Notes: generated by a model not told the origin, from the sequence alone. Numbered from the stretch's first letter, positions 9,097-17,491 are shown. The stretch is DNA of 64,000 bases from Clostridiales bacterium (GCA_015056145.1 SVGY01000001.1:248001-312000); one strand, 5' to 3'. A program made the numbers and translations.

Positions 9097-9123
9097 TCCG
9101 AATTTGATAAGAGGTGAGTAGAA

Positions 9124-10122
9124 ATGGCTACTTTTGAAGGATACGAGAGAAGAATCGAAAAGATCAACAAGGTTCTTGCCGAGTATGGTCTTACCGATCT
9201 GGACCAGGCCGCTCAGTTCGTAAAGGACTACGGCGTGGATGTTGATTCCATCGTTCGCGGCGTTCAGCCCATCGCTTTTGAAAACGCTGTTTGGGCCTAC
9301 ATTCTGGGCGCTGCTATCGCCATCAAGAAGGGCTGCAAGACCGCTGCCGACGCTGCCAAGGCTATCGGCGAAGGCCTGCAGGCATTCTGCATCCCCGGCT
9401 CCGTTGCCGACCAGCGTGCTGTTGGTCTGGGCCACGGCAACCTGGGCGCCATGCTGCTGAGCGAATCCACCAAGTGCTTCGCTTTCCTGGCTGGCCACGA
9501 GAGCTTTGCTGCTGCTGAGGGCGCCATCGGTATCGCCCGCACCGCCAACAAGGTTCGCAAGGAGCCCCTGCGTGTTATCCTGAACGGTCTGGGCAAGGAT
9601 GCTGCTTACATCATCAGCCGCATCAACGGCTTCACCTATGTGCAGACCCAGATGGATTACTCCACCGGCGAAGTGAAGATCGTCAAGGAAACCCCCTACT
9701 CTGATGGCGAAAAGGCCAAGGTTCGCTGCTACGGCGCCGACGACGTCACCGAGGGCGTTGCCATCATGCGTCTGGAAGACGTGGACGTTTCCATCACCGG
9801 TAACTCCACCAACCCCACCCGCTTCCAGCATCCCGTTGCCGGCACCTACAAGAAGTGGGCTGTGGAGAACGGCAAGAAGTACTTCTCCGTGGCTTCCGGC
9901 GGCGGCACTGGCCGTACCCTGCACCCCGACAACATGGCCGCCGGCCCCGCCTCCTACGGCATGACCGACACCATGGGCCGTATGCACAGCGACGCTCAGT
10001 TCGCCGGTTCCAGCTCCGTTCCCGCTCACGTGGAAATGATGGGCCTCATCGGCATGGGCAACAACCCCATGGTTGGCGCTACCGTTGCTGTGGCTGTTGC
10101 CATCGAGGAAGCTTCCAAGTAA
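9124..10122 (+). CDS. GGGtGRT family protein
   Basis: This 332-residue protein contains the naming motif VASGGGTGRTLHPDNMAAGPASYG near residues 258-280, and a glycine-rich C-terminus (MGLIGMGNNPMVGATVAVAVAIEEASK). The family (Pfam GGGtGRT) has no established function. Conserved cysteines include GCKTAADAAKAIG, QAFCIPGS and KCFAFLAGH. It is co-transcribed with the NifU-like gene and ends at a clear terminator. Codons are strongly biased to C/G-ending forms, which suggests high expression. A cluster-binding enzyme is a reasonable guess from the partner, no more. Confidence 0.85.
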   Translation: MATFEGYERRIEKINKVLAEYGLTDLDQAAQFVKDYGVDVDSIVRGVQPIAFENAVWAYILGAAIAIKKGCKTAADAAKAIGEGLQAFCIPGSVADQRAVGLGHGNLGAMLLSESTKCFAFLAGHESFAAAEGAIGIARTANKVRKEPLRVILNGLGKDAAYIISRINGFTYVQTQMDYSTGEVKIVKETPYSDGEKAKVRCYGADDVTEGVAIMRLEDVDVSITGNSTNPTRFQHPVAGTYKKWAVENGKKYFSVASGGGTGRTLHPDNMAAGPASYGMTDTMGRMHSDAQFAGSSSVPAHVEMMGLIGMGNNPMVGATVAVAVAIEEASK

Positions 10123-10152
10123 TTTTTCTTGAAAGTGCATATATTGCAGCCT

Positions 10153-10189
10153 CAGGAACCCTGTCCGGAAGGATGGGGTTCCTTTTTGT
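10153..10189 (+). terminator. Terminator after the GGGtGRT gene
   Basis: Stem AGGAACCC / GGGTTCC(T) with a loop of about 14 bases, followed by TTTTTGTT. Confidence 0.8.
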
Positions 10190-10256
10190 TGGCTATTTTA
10201 CCGTATTGTGCACATCATCCTGCCAACATAGGAAGACGCACGCTCTTATTATGCAC

Positions 10257-10285
10257 TTGCGTTTTCGTTCTTGTTCTGATAAAAT
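10257..10285 (+). promoter_or_regulatory. Promoter of the first small membrane/zinc-ribbon gene
   Basis: TTGCGT (10257-10262), a 17-base spacer and TAAAAT (10280-10285), about 100 bases before the start at 10384. Confidence 0.5.
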
Positions 10286-10383
10286 ATCCATAAGGAAAAA
10301 AAGTACGGTATAGCTTTCCCCCTAGGCATAATCGGCATTGAAAACAACCGCACTGCTTTTCTTGAAAAAGGAGGAAAACCATC

Positions 10384-10938
10384 ATGTTTGACAACATTGG
10401 CAGCAAGGTGAAAACACAGGCGACTTTTCTTTGCTGGTGCGGGATCATTCTTTCCGGCATCGTGGGAATCATTCTTTGGACTACAGAGCTTGGCTTTATC
10501 TGGGGATTACTGGTGATCGTTTTCGGTTCCCTGCTTTCCTGGCTCAATGCCCAGTTCTATTACGCCATTGGCGAAGCGGCGGATCAGGCAACCAAAGCCG
10601 TACGGAAGCTTGAAAGCATCGCAAAAAGCTTGCCAAAGGACACAGCTGACAAACATCCTGAAGAAGCAAATGCACAACCTACCATCGCTCCCACCCGCAA
10701 TACGATGACTCATAGCTGGGCATGCCCGGACTGCGGAAATCAAATCTCCGAAAACCCCTGCCCTCATTGCAAAAAGACAGCAGATCCTGCTGTGGTGATA
10801 ATGGTTGCAGATGCCAGTGGCGGTTCGCATATCGTATGCCCGAAATGTCAGACCAAAAACATCGCCGGTCGAAGGATTTGCTGGAACTGCGGAACCAGAT
10901 TTGAGGTTCTGGGTACCGAGACAGCAGAAAACAGCTGA
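10384..10938 (+). CDS. Small membrane protein with two C-terminal zinc ribbons
   Basis: This 184-residue protein opens with a family signature (MFDNIGSKVKTQ) and two membrane helices (residues 17-35 and 39-58). A linker of about 50 residues leads to two zinc ribbons: CPDCGNQISENPCPHC, and CPKCQTKNIAGRRICWNCG. The ribbons should face the cytoplasm if the topology is N-in/C-in. AAAGGAGG precedes the start. It is the first of four related genes in tandem. The function is unknown; a membrane-tethered adaptor or sensor is possible. Confidence 0.7.
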   Translation: MFDNIGSKVKTQATFLCWCGIILSGIVGIILWTTELGFIWGLLVIVFGSLLSWLNAQFYYAIGEAADQATKAVRKLESIAKSLPKDTADKHPEEANAQPTIAPTRNTMTHSWACPDCGNQISENPCPHCKKTADPAVVIMVADASGGSHIVCPKCQTKNIAGRRICWNCGTRFEVLGTETAENS

Positions 10939-11007
10939 TTCTGCAAATCCCATCAAATCGGCATTTATTGCGCAAATACGTTTTCACAGACAGATGGAGG
11001 GATGAAC

Positions 11008-11481
11008 ATGACTATTGGTACTTTAATCAAAAAAATTGCTATCGTCCTCTTGGTAATCGGAATCATTGCCAGTGTTATCATGATCATCGTCGGCGCTTCT
11101 GCTCATTCAGAGAATGCCGATTACATGGAATACGCAACCGTAAACGGTGGCGCCTATAGTTCCAGCCTCGAAAATGCAGGTAATGCAGCTTATGCAGGAC
11201 AACAGCTGTGGGTCTTGGGTCTGATCCTGCTCCCCTGCCTTGCCCTCAGCAGCCTGCTTATGGTAGGCTTTGGTCAGCTGATAGATGATGCTGCTTACGC
11301 CCGTGCCTATGCAGAACAGAATGCCAGAAAACTGGAAAAACTCGAAAATGCAACGCCGGGCATGGCAGGCTCTTCTCCCAAGCCAAATTCCGGCCCCGTT
11401 GGCTGGACTTGCAAAGCATGCGGGACGAAGAATCCTTCTATCAATACGAAATGCACAAACTGCGGGGATTCCAGTCATTAA
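11008..11481 (+). CDS. Small membrane protein with one C-terminal zinc ribbon
   Basis: This 157-residue protein has two membrane helices (KKIAIVLLVIGIIASVIMIIVGA and LWVLGLILLPCLALSSLLMVGFG) around a tyrosine/asparagine-rich extracellular loop. A cytoplasmic tail ends in a zinc ribbon (WTCKACGTKNPSINTKCTNCG). I prefer ATG 11008 because GGAGG lies 7 bases upstream; ATG 11002 is only one base from it. It lies 69 bases after the previous paralogue and ends at the terminator 11491-11517. It is more divergent than its neighbours. Function unknown. Confidence 0.7.
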   Translation: MTIGTLIKKIAIVLLVIGIIASVIMIIVGASAHSENADYMEYATVNGGAYSSSLENAGNAAYAGQQLWVLGLILLPCLALSSLLMVGFGQLIDDAAYARAYAEQNARKLEKLENATPGMAGSSPKPNSGPVGWTCKACGTKNPSINTKCTNCGDSSH

Positions 11482-11490
11482 GCCCCGCTT

Positions 11491-11517
11491 ATCCGCCCTG
11501 AAAGGGCGGATTTTTTG
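11491..11517 (+). terminator. Terminator after the second membrane/zinc-ribbon gene
   Basis: Stem ATCCGCCCT / AGGGCGGAT with a short loop, then TTTTTTGTG. Confidence 0.85.
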
Positions 11518-11555
11518 TGCGAACAGAAAAAAATACAGCAATTTTGTTGTTTCCA

Positions 11556-11583
11556 TTGACTTTCTGTATTATTTTGGTATAAT
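11556..11583 (+). promoter_or_regulatory. Strong promoter of the third and fourth small membrane genes
   Basis: TTGACT (11556-11561), a 16-base spacer and an extended -10 TGGTATAAT (TATAAT 11578-11583). Confidence 0.75.
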
Positions 11584-11618
11584 TTAATAAAATCACAATT
11601 TCATCTGGGGGGTTCTTT

Positions 11619-11942
11619 ATGTTCAACAATATTGGTGGAAAAATCAAAATGCTTGCCAAGATCATCTGCTGGATCGGAATTATTGCTTCAGCTATTTCGG
11701 CAATACTCATATGGGTTGCTGGCTTCAAAACCATAAGTTCTTACTCCAGTTCTTACTACGGCTATGGTTATTCACCCGAACCCAATTTCTTGTTCATTTT
11801 GACTGGTCTTCTTGTATTGGGTATTGGGTTCCTGCTCTCCTGGGTCGGTTCCTTTTTCACCTACGGTTTGGGAGAACTGATCGAGGCTTCGCAGCAGAAC
11901 CAGTACTATACAACACAAATCGAAAAGCATATAAACAAATGA
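11619..11942 (+). CDS. Small two-helix membrane protein, paralogue without zinc ribbon
   Basis: This 107-residue protein begins MFNNIGGKIKMLAKIICWIGII, followed by a tyrosine/serine-rich loop (SSYSSSYYGYGYSPEP), a second helix (FILTGLLVLGIGFLLSWVGSFF) and YGLGELIEAS. It matches the membrane part of the protein at 10384 and the next gene, but stops before any zinc ribbon. A GGGGGG-rich ribosome site precedes ATG. It is probably co-transcribed with the gene at 11976. Function unknown. Confidence 0.65.
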   Translation: MFNNIGGKIKMLAKIICWIGIIASAISAILIWVAGFKTISSYSSSYYGYGYSPEPNFLFILTGLLVLGIGFLLSWVGSFFTYGLGELIEASQQNQYYTTQIEKHINK

Positions 11943-11975
11943 TTTTTGATATCACGCAATAAAGAGGGAAAAATT

Positions 11976-12332
11976 ATGTGGAATAATATTGGCGGTAAAA
12001 TCAAGACCCTTTCAAAAGTTATTTGCTGGATTGGCATCATCGTTTCGATTATTTTAGCTCTGATTATCTGGATCGGAGGCTCTGAATCCTCCAGACCTTA
12101 CGATTACTATGGAAACAATCGTTACAGCTATTCTTACCGTTCCAGCGCTCCTTCCAGCTTTTTGTCGGGACTTATTGTCCTTGTTGTTGGCTGCCTTGGT
12201 TCGTGGATCGGCGCATTCTTTTCCTACGGTTTTGGCGAATTGATTGAATCAACAGTAGCTACTGCGGAGAATAACCGCTTCATCTATCATTCCTTATCAA
12301 AAAAATCTGCTTCCCAGTCAACCAGAAGTTGA
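11976..12332 (+). CDS. Small two-helix membrane protein, paralogue of 11619
   Basis: This 118-residue protein starts MWNNIGGKIKTLSKVICWIGII and shares with the preceding gene the order helix, Tyr-rich loop (YDYYGNNRYSYSYRSS), helix, then SYGFGELIES. The ATG at 11976 has GAGGGAA upstream; an in-frame ATG at 11946 lies just after the previous stop and lacks a site. It looks like a recent tandem duplicate. The tail is serine-rich and has no cysteine pairs. Confidence 0.65.
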   Translation: MWNNIGGKIKTLSKVICWIGIIVSIILALIIWIGGSESSRPYDYYGNNRYSYSYRSSAPSSFLSGLIVLVVGCLGSWIGAFFSYGFGELIESTVATAENNRFIYHSLSKKSASQSTRS

Positions 12333-12350
12333 ATAAGCAGCCGTATTGCA

Positions 12351-12387
12351 TATTTGAAAACCGCCTCAAAAAGGCGGTTTTCAAATA
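12351..12387 (+). terminator. Terminator after the small membrane gene cluster
   Basis: A long stem, TATTTGAAAACCGCCT with AGGCGGTTTTCAAATA. The U-tract is formed by the GGTTTT side of the stem. Confidence 0.7.
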
Positions 12388-12464
12388 TACAGATGATTTG
12401 CAGGAATATCTGCTTCCAAAACGTTTCCATATTATTCTACCTTTCCGAAAGGAGCCCGCAACGC

Positions 12465-13547
12465 ATGAAGAAAATCCTAGCCCTGCTCCTGTGCCTGTGC
12501 CTGTGCCTGATCCTGCCTGCGCTGGCTGCATCCGCCCAGACCGAAGACTTTTCGCAGTATTTCGATTTTTTCCTCTCCCGGTATGGAAACATCGTTTTTT
12601 CTATGGTTAAGGCCCCTAATTCCATGGCCTGGGATCAGGACCTTCTGCCTAGCGACCGCTATGAGGACTTTCCCTCCTTCTTCGGCTGGAAAAACAAGAC
12701 GCAGCTGCATTACTCCAGCTCCACGGGAGAGTGGCAATACCATCTGGCGGATATTTCCATTATGAAAGAAGAGGTTCGGGCCGCCTATCCCGAGGACGAT
12801 GAGCAAACGCTCTGCCGCAGAACCCTTGTGAATTTTATGGAACTGTGCACGAATTTTTCCGGCGGCAGTGCGGGCGCTTACCCTCAGGGAGAACTCCGCT
12901 GGATTAAATATGATACCCCCGGTTTCTACGGTGCAGAAGGTGAATTCGAATACGGCGATCTGCCCGGAGTCACTTATCAATGCACGGGCATTTTCGACGG
13001 AAGCACCCATGCGGTGGTACTGATGGGCACAAAAAACGAAAGCTACGCCGCCATGGCTGATGTGCTCGGGCCCATCACCCCGGAGCAGGAAGAGCTGCTT
13101 CAGCAGCGCACCCATCCACAAACCTATACCGTAAAACGTATGACGGTATCTTTCCCCAAAGAAGGCTCCTTTGAGGAATATCAGGACGGCACCTGTCTTC
13201 TGGATTGCTTTCTGGATTCCTACAACTATGTTTTTGTTGAATACTCCCCCATGGACACGACCGCCTTCTTCGCTCCGGGCGGAGATACCAACGAAGAACT
13301 TGCTGCCCTTGCCCGGCGCAACGGAGACAATCTGGTTGCTGAAGGGGCTGCAGAAAAAGCAGAGGTCAGCCTGTTTGCCGATGGGGTTGCGCTTCTGACC
13401 GTTCATGACAACGCTTCTTTCGGGGCGCATCGAATCCATAATTTCTTCTTCACCACGGAGGGAATCTACCGGCTTGCTTTCTTCGATACGGAAGAGGGCT
13501 GGGACATACTGGAAACCGTTTCTTTTTCCGAAAATACACTGCAATAA
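12465..13547 (+). CDS. Secreted protein of unknown function
   Basis: This 360-residue protein has a signal peptide (MKKILALLLCLCLCLILPAL, then AASAQTEDF with a likely cut after ASA). The mature part has alternating beta-type segments, several acidic patches and a few cysteines. I recognise no catalytic motif. AAAGGAG lies 10 bases before ATG 12465, and a frame opening upstream at 12354 has no site. Three in-frame copies of CTGTGC (12489-12506) encode the LCLCLC part of the signal. The acetyltransferase gene follows after 13 bases and is probably in the same operon. Confidence 0.65.
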   Translation: MKKILALLLCLCLCLILPALAASAQTEDFSQYFDFFLSRYGNIVFSMVKAPNSMAWDQDLLPSDRYEDFPSFFGWKNKTQLHYSSSTGEWQYHLADISIMKEEVRAAYPEDDEQTLCRRTLVNFMELCTNFSGGSAGAYPQGELRWIKYDTPGFYGAEGEFEYGDLPGVTYQCTGIFDGSTHAVVLMGTKNESYAAMADVLGPITPEQEELLQQRTHPQTYTVKRMTVSFPKEGSFEEYQDGTCLLDCFLDSYNYVFVEYSPMDTTAFFAPGGDTNEELAALARRNGDNLVAEGAAEKAEVSLFADGVALLTVHDNASFGAHRIHNFFFTTEGIYRLAFFDTEEGWDILETVSFSENTLQ

Positions 13548-13560
13548 AGGAACTTCTGTC

Positions 13561-14043
13561 ATGCTGCATTTTGAACCCATCACCCTGGAAAACGCTCCCG
13601 CCATCATGGCTCTCCAAGTCTCCCCGGCTCAGTGTACCTTCGTTGCCCCCAACAGCCGCAGCCTCGAAGAAGCCGAAGCCTGCAACCGTGCAGGCGGCTA
13701 TGCCCTATCCCTCGGTATCTATGACGGCGAAACTCCTGTGGGCTTTGTGATGATCGGTTTCGGGGTGGACGAGGACTGGGAAAACCCGCCCGCCATCGCC
13801 CACGGCAATTACAATCTCTGGCGGCTGATGATCGACCAAAGATATCAGCGCAAGGGCTATGGGCGGCAGGCCTTGCAGCTGGCCCTTGACTACATCCGTA
13901 CCTTTCCCTGCGGCCCGGCGCAGTACTGCTGGCTTTCCTACGAGCCGGAAAACCTTGTGGCTAAGCGGCTGTATGAATCTTTCGGCTTTACGGAAACCGG
14001 AGAAATAGACGAAGACGAAATCATCGCCGTATTGAAGTTGTAA
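13561..14043 (+). CDS. GNAT acetyltransferase, spermine/spermidine acetyltransferase (BltD)-like
   Basis: This 160-residue N-acetyltransferase has the acetyl-CoA loop in RLMIDQRYQRKGYGRQALQLALDYI (Q/RxxGxG type) and the C-terminal NLVAKRLYESFGFTETGEI motif. Overall similarity, including LQVSPAQCTFVAPNSRSLEEA near the N-terminus, is to BltD/PaiA-type polyamine acetyltransferases. That would fit with the PotABCD importer about 7 kb away, but substrate assignment is inference. ATG 13561 follows AAAGGAA. The gene is convergent with the DMT transporter gene across a shared hairpin. Confidence 0.8.
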   Translation: MLHFEPITLENAPAIMALQVSPAQCTFVAPNSRSLEEAEACNRAGGYALSLGIYDGETPVGFVMIGFGVDEDWENPPAIAHGNYNLWRLMIDQRYQRKGYGRQALQLALDYIRTFPCGPAQYCWLSYEPENLVAKRLYESFGFTETGEIDEDEIIAVLKL

Positions 14044-14093
14044 TGCCGGGTTATCGCAATGCACAAAATCCATCCCTGCGTTGGGAGCTTGAA

Positions 14094-14123
14094 AAAGAGG
14101 AAGGGCAAAAGCTCTTCCTCTTT
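14094..14123. terminator. Bidirectional terminator between convergent genes
   Basis: A 10-bp stem AAAGAGGAAG / CTTCCTCTTT with a 10-base loop. A-runs and T-runs flank it on both sides, serving the acetyltransferase gene (plus) and the DMT gene (minus). Confidence 0.65.
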
Positions 14124-14128
14124 GAATA

Positions 14129-15049
14129 TCAGGTTTTCTGTACGCCGAACACGCCAATGATAATAACCAGCGCTGCCACTATGGAAACAGGCGTGATACC
14201 GTCCCCAAGGAACAATACGCCCGCAAAAACAGAAAGGAGTGTGGTTACATTGCAGAAAGCAGTGGTTTTGCTCACAGGCAGCACCGTGGCCGCATAGTTG
14301 AGGCACAGGAAAGCCAATATGGACGAAAGCAGCGACAGATACAGCATGGAAAACAGAAACGGCGGCGCCTTCAGCGGTGCGGCGAGGGTGCCCGGCTCGC
14401 CGTTGCTTTGAATGACCGCCAGGGAGGTGAAAACCACTGCTGCCACCAGCATCATCACATAGGTACGCTCCAGCGCTGAAAAATTGCCGGAGAGCTTACG
14501 GCTCATGATATTGAAGGCTGCGCCGCATACCACTGCTCCTACCAGCAGAACAACTCCCAGCGGGTGGATGGCTCCCCCTGCGCTTTGCTGCAGCGTCATC
14601 ACCACCACACCCCCGATGGACACGAGGGAAAACAGCACCTGCATCAGGGAAGGTTTCTCCCCCATGAACGCCGCTCCCGCCGCCAGCGCCACAATGGGGA
14701 TCAGCGCAATGATCACGCCGGAAACGGTGGCATTGGTCATATCGATGCCGTAGCTTTCGCACAGAAAGTACAATACCGGCTGAACAAGCCCCAGCAAAAC
14801 CAGTTTGCCCGCAGAGCGCCAGTGAATATCAAACCTAAGCCAATCGGTACGTTTTTGCTTTTTGGCAACCAGCGCCACCACATTGAGCACCAGAAACGCA
14901 ATCACAAAGCGGTACATCAGCATAACAAAGGGCGGGGCAACTCTCAGAGCGATACGGGAAAACATGAAGCTGAAGCCAAAGATGCCATTGCCCACAAAGG
15001 CGGCAAGAGTGGCGAGGAAAACCGTTTTCCGGGAGGCAGTTTGCTGCAT
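14129..15049 (-). CDS. DMT-superfamily (EamA) transporter
   Basis: This 306-residue membrane protein has ten hydrophobic segments arranged as two EamA repeats: residues 10-145 (GNGIFGFSFMFSRIALRVAPP...) and 155-295 (LLVGAVVCGAAFNIMSRKLSG...). The family exports metabolites or amino acids; the substrate is not evident. The start is uncertain. ATG 15049 (MQQTASRK) lacks a good site, while GAAAGGAAGG lies farther upstream next to in-frame CTC/CTG codons. The frame extends to 15202 but that N-terminus is not transporter-like. Confidence 0.85.
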   Translation of the reverse strand: MQQTASRKTVFLATLAAFVGNGIFGFSFMFSRIALRVAPPFVMLMYRFVIAFLVLNVVALVAKKQKRTDWLRFDIHWRSAGKLVLLGLVQPVLYFLCESYGIDMTNATVSGVIIALIPIVALAAGAAFMGEKPSLMQVLFSLVSIGGVVVMTLQQSAGGAIHPLGVVLLVGAVVCGAAFNIMSRKLSGNFSALERTYVMMLVAAVVFTSLAVIQSNGEPGTLAAPLKAPPFLFSMLYLSLLSSILAFLCLNYAATVLPVSKTTAFCNVTTLLSVFAGVLFLGDGITPVSIVAALVIIIGVFGVQKT

Positions 15050-15165
15050 GGTATGGACAGGGCGCAGGAGCGCCTTCCTTTCGTAAAATGTGCGGGAGTA
15101 TTGTAGCACATCGGGGCGAAGATGGAAAGGGACTGTGTGCAACTGTGCTTCCTTGGGAAGCAAAC

Positions 15166-15192
15166 CCCCCTGCTCCTCACAGAAGCAGGGGG
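15166..15192 (-). terminator. Hairpin downstream of the GDPD gene
   Basis: Arms CCCCCTGCT (15166-15174) and AGCAGGGGG (15184-15192). The following minus-strand bases (GTTTGCTT) are only moderately T-rich. Confidence 0.5.
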
Positions 15193-15207
15193 TACCCTTC
15201 ACCTTTC

Positions 15208-16026
15208 TTATTCCTCCGGCGTGAACAATTCAAAAATCGGCAGTTGGAAGCCCTCCTTTTGGGCATAGTCCATCACTTCCTGGCTGCGGATGGTCCATCC
15301 TGCCAGGTAGGGCCTGAACAGTTTTCTCATCAGGGTGACGGAAAGGCTTTTGTCCTCCGGCACAGAGTAAGCCACAAAATGGGGACGACCCAGCACATTG
15401 ACCAGAAGATGCTTCATGCAGAAATGGTTCAGACTGCTGGTGTGCTTATCCGCATTGCTGCCGCCGGATGCCAGCTGGCCACGGACGATTTCCGGCGCAT
15501 TTTTGCGGAAATAGCGTACCGCCAGAGGATGGAAGCTCTCCACGCAGTAGCTGCCTTTATACTGTTTCAGCTGCTTATGGGCTGCCTTACAGGTTTCAAT
15601 GAGCCTGTCGTGATACTTGACCTCCACAATAAGAGGCGTTTTGCCGTCCACCAGTTCAAGTACCTCAGAAAATAACGGTATCTGCTGGCCGCCGGGCAGG
15701 AAGTACTGCCTCAGCTCATCGTAGGTCTGGGTGCACAAATCCACATCCACACCACAGACGCGCTTCAGGCTTTTATCATGAAACACCACCAGCTGATCAT
15801 CCTTCGTCAGCTGCACATCCAGCTCCATGCCATAGCCGGCATCCACTGCCCGCCTGAAGGCCTCCAGGCTGTTTTCTGCCACCTTGCGGTTGCCATCGTG
15901 AAGACCTCTGTGGGCGTACTTCCATCCCATCAGATGATCCGCTTTGGGGCGGCGCAATGCGGGGCAGATCAGAAACAGGTACAGCAGTAAAAGAATCAGC
16001 AGGATTGCCAGAATCCAGAGAAGCAT
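15208..16026 (-). CDS. Glycerophosphodiester phosphodiesterase family protein
   Basis: This 272-residue protein has an N-terminal membrane anchor (WILAILLILLLLYLFLICPAL) and a GDPD TIM barrel, probably outside the membrane. Catalytic features are HRGLHDGN, ENSLEAFRRAVDAGYGMELDVQLTKD (Glu and Asp metal ligands) and VVFHDKSLKRVCG (His). GDPDs cleave glycerophosphodiesters to glycerol-3-phosphate and an alcohol. The gene starts three bases after the MFS transporter gene ends, so the two are one transcription unit. Confidence 0.9.
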   Translation of the reverse strand: MLLWILAILLILLLLYLFLICPALRRPKADHLMGWKYAHRGLHDGNRKVAENSLEAFRRAVDAGYGMELDVQLTKDDQLVVFHDKSLKRVCGVDVDLCTQTYDELRQYFLPGGQQIPLFSEVLELVDGKTPLIVEVKYHDRLIETCKAAHKQLKQYKGSYCVESFHPLAVRYFRKNAPEIVRGQLASGGSNADKHTSSLNHFCMKHLLVNVLGRPHFVAYSVPEDKSLSVTLMRKLFRPYLAGWTIRSQEVMDYAQKEGFQLPIFELFTPEE

Positions 16027-16029
16027 CGC

Positions 16030-17373
16030 TTAGTCATCTCCTACATCAAAGGCTTCCAGGGCGCTCTTGGGAGGCTCCGGCTTGTTATCGCCGTGTTTTG
16101 TCAGGGAAATGGTCACCAGAGAAATGAGCACCATACCCATGGCGTAGGGCATCAAAGTGTAGTAGCCCACATGCTCCAGCAGATAACCGCTGAGGATGGG
16201 GGTAATCACCTGGGCTGCCATGGAGAAGGTGTAATAGTAGCCGGTGTATTTGCCCACGTCGCCAGATTTGCTGATTTCCACCACCATGGGGTAGGAATTT
16301 ACGTTGATCATGGCCCAGGCCACGCCGACCAGGCAGAACACGACATAGGCGGCAGGGTGGAAGGACTTGAACAGGCCCGCAACGCCAAAGCTTGCAGCCA
16401 GCAGGATAACGCCCATCTGAATCATCTTTTTGCGGCCGATCTTGCTGGAGATGAAGCCAACAGGCAGATAACTGACCACAGCGGCGATGGTTGCCACCAT
16501 CAGCAAAAGAGAACTCTCTGCCAGTTCATAGTTCCAATAGAACTTCATGTAACGGGTAAAGGCCGAGGTAACTGCATTGTAACCCATAAACCAGAAGGTT
16601 ACACTCAGCAGGATCAAAATCAGGCTGCGCATGGTGGCTTTATCCAGCTTGCCCCCAGCCGTGGTTTCGGTCTGAAGGTTTGCATTGGGGGATGCCGCAT
16701 CCAGCCTGGCCTGCTCTTCGGCTGCTTCCCGGGCCAGTTTGTTCTCCCGGATCGTCAGCGCAACTACCACAACGCCAACCAGCATCAGCAGACTGACCAC
16801 CAGGAAAAGCATGGTGTAGTCGTCCCTCATCACAGGCTTGTCATTGACAGGAGGAAGGTTGGAAGGGCCGTTTGCGCCTTCCTTCACCAGCATGCCGGTA
16901 GTAGCAAGCACGAACACGCCACCCAGTGCGCCCATCAGGTTGATGATGGCGTTGGCTTTACTGCGCAGAGGCTTTACAGTTACATCGGGCATCAGGGCTA
17001 CAGCGGGAGAGCGATAGGTGCTCATGGCCACCAGCAGCAGGCCCAGTACGACGATAAAAGGCGTCAGCATCAGCTTTTGATCCATTACGGGCAACATATT
17101 CATCAGCACAATCGCCGCAGCGGTACCGCCCAAAATAAAGGGGATACGCCTGCCCAGCGGCGTTTTGCAGCGGTCACTGAGCCGCCCGAAAAGGGGCATC
17201 AAAAGTACTGCAATCACATTATCCATGGCCATAACCACGCCGGTCCAGGTGTCGCCCAGCTCAAAGGACTGCCGCAAAATCAGCGGCACAACATTATCGT
17301 ACATTTGCCAGAAGGCGCTGATGGTCATAAAGGCAAGGCCCACCAGCAAAGTGCGTTTGTAGTTCAGTTTCAT
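16030..17373 (-). CDS. MFS transporter, SLC45-like/glycoside-cation type
   Basis: This 447-residue protein has about 12 membrane helices. The conserved MFS loop 2-3 motif is FGRLSDRCKTPLGRRIPFILGG, with a matching one (FISSKIGRKKMIQMG) in the second half. The opening YDNVVPLILRQSFELGDTWTGVVMAMDN resembles SLC45/GPH sugar symporters. ATG 17373 follows GGAGGGAAAG; a longer frame to 17409 has no site. The downstream GDPD gene hints that it may import a glycoside or glycerophosphodiester, but this is a guess. Confidence 0.85.
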   Translation of the reverse strand: MKLNYKRTLLVGLAFMTISAFWQMYDNVVPLILRQSFELGDTWTGVVMAMDNVIAVLLMPLFGRLSDRCKTPLGRRIPFILGGTAAAIVLMNMLPVMDQKLMLTPFIVVLGLLLVAMSTYRSPAVALMPDVTVKPLRSKANAIINLMGALGGVFVLATTGMLVKEGANGPSNLPPVNDKPVMRDDYTMLFLVVSLLMLVGVVVVALTIRENKLAREAAEEQARLDAASPNANLQTETTAGGKLDKATMRSLILILLSVTFWFMGYNAVTSAFTRYMKFYWNYELAESSLLLMVATIAAVVSYLPVGFISSKIGRKKMIQMGVILLAASFGVAGLFKSFHPAAYVVFCLVGVAWAMINVNSYPMVVEISKSGDVGKYTGYYYTFSMAAQVITPILSGYLLEHVGYYTLMPYAMGMVLISLVTISLTKHGDNKPEPPKSALEAFDVGDD

Positions 17374-17491
17374 TTCTTTCCCTCCGATGCGTTTTTTGCA
17401 TTTTTGCAAACTGCGCTTTTTCCCGGGACAAATCCCGGTATTTCTTTATCTTTCCCCTAATGATACATACAGGAAAACCAAAAGTCAAACC

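Noticed and set aside
8413..10140. A 575-codon minus-strand open frame
   Set aside because: It is antisense to the NifU-like and GGGtGRT genes and crosses the gap between them; composition is typical of a shadow frame.
10992..11010. A 19-base exact match with 63049-63067 as a possible mobile element footprint
   Set aside because: It covers a ribosome site and start codon (GGAGGGATGAACATG), where convergence is easy, and the flanks do not match.
12489..12506. Three CTGTGC repeats as a possible phase-variation tract
   Set aside because: The unit is six bases, so slippage would keep the frame and only change the signal-peptide length by two residues.
16093..17460. A 455-codon plus-strand open frame opposite the MFS transporter
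   Set aside because: Rich in His and Gln, as expected for the antisense of a membrane protein gene; no motifs.
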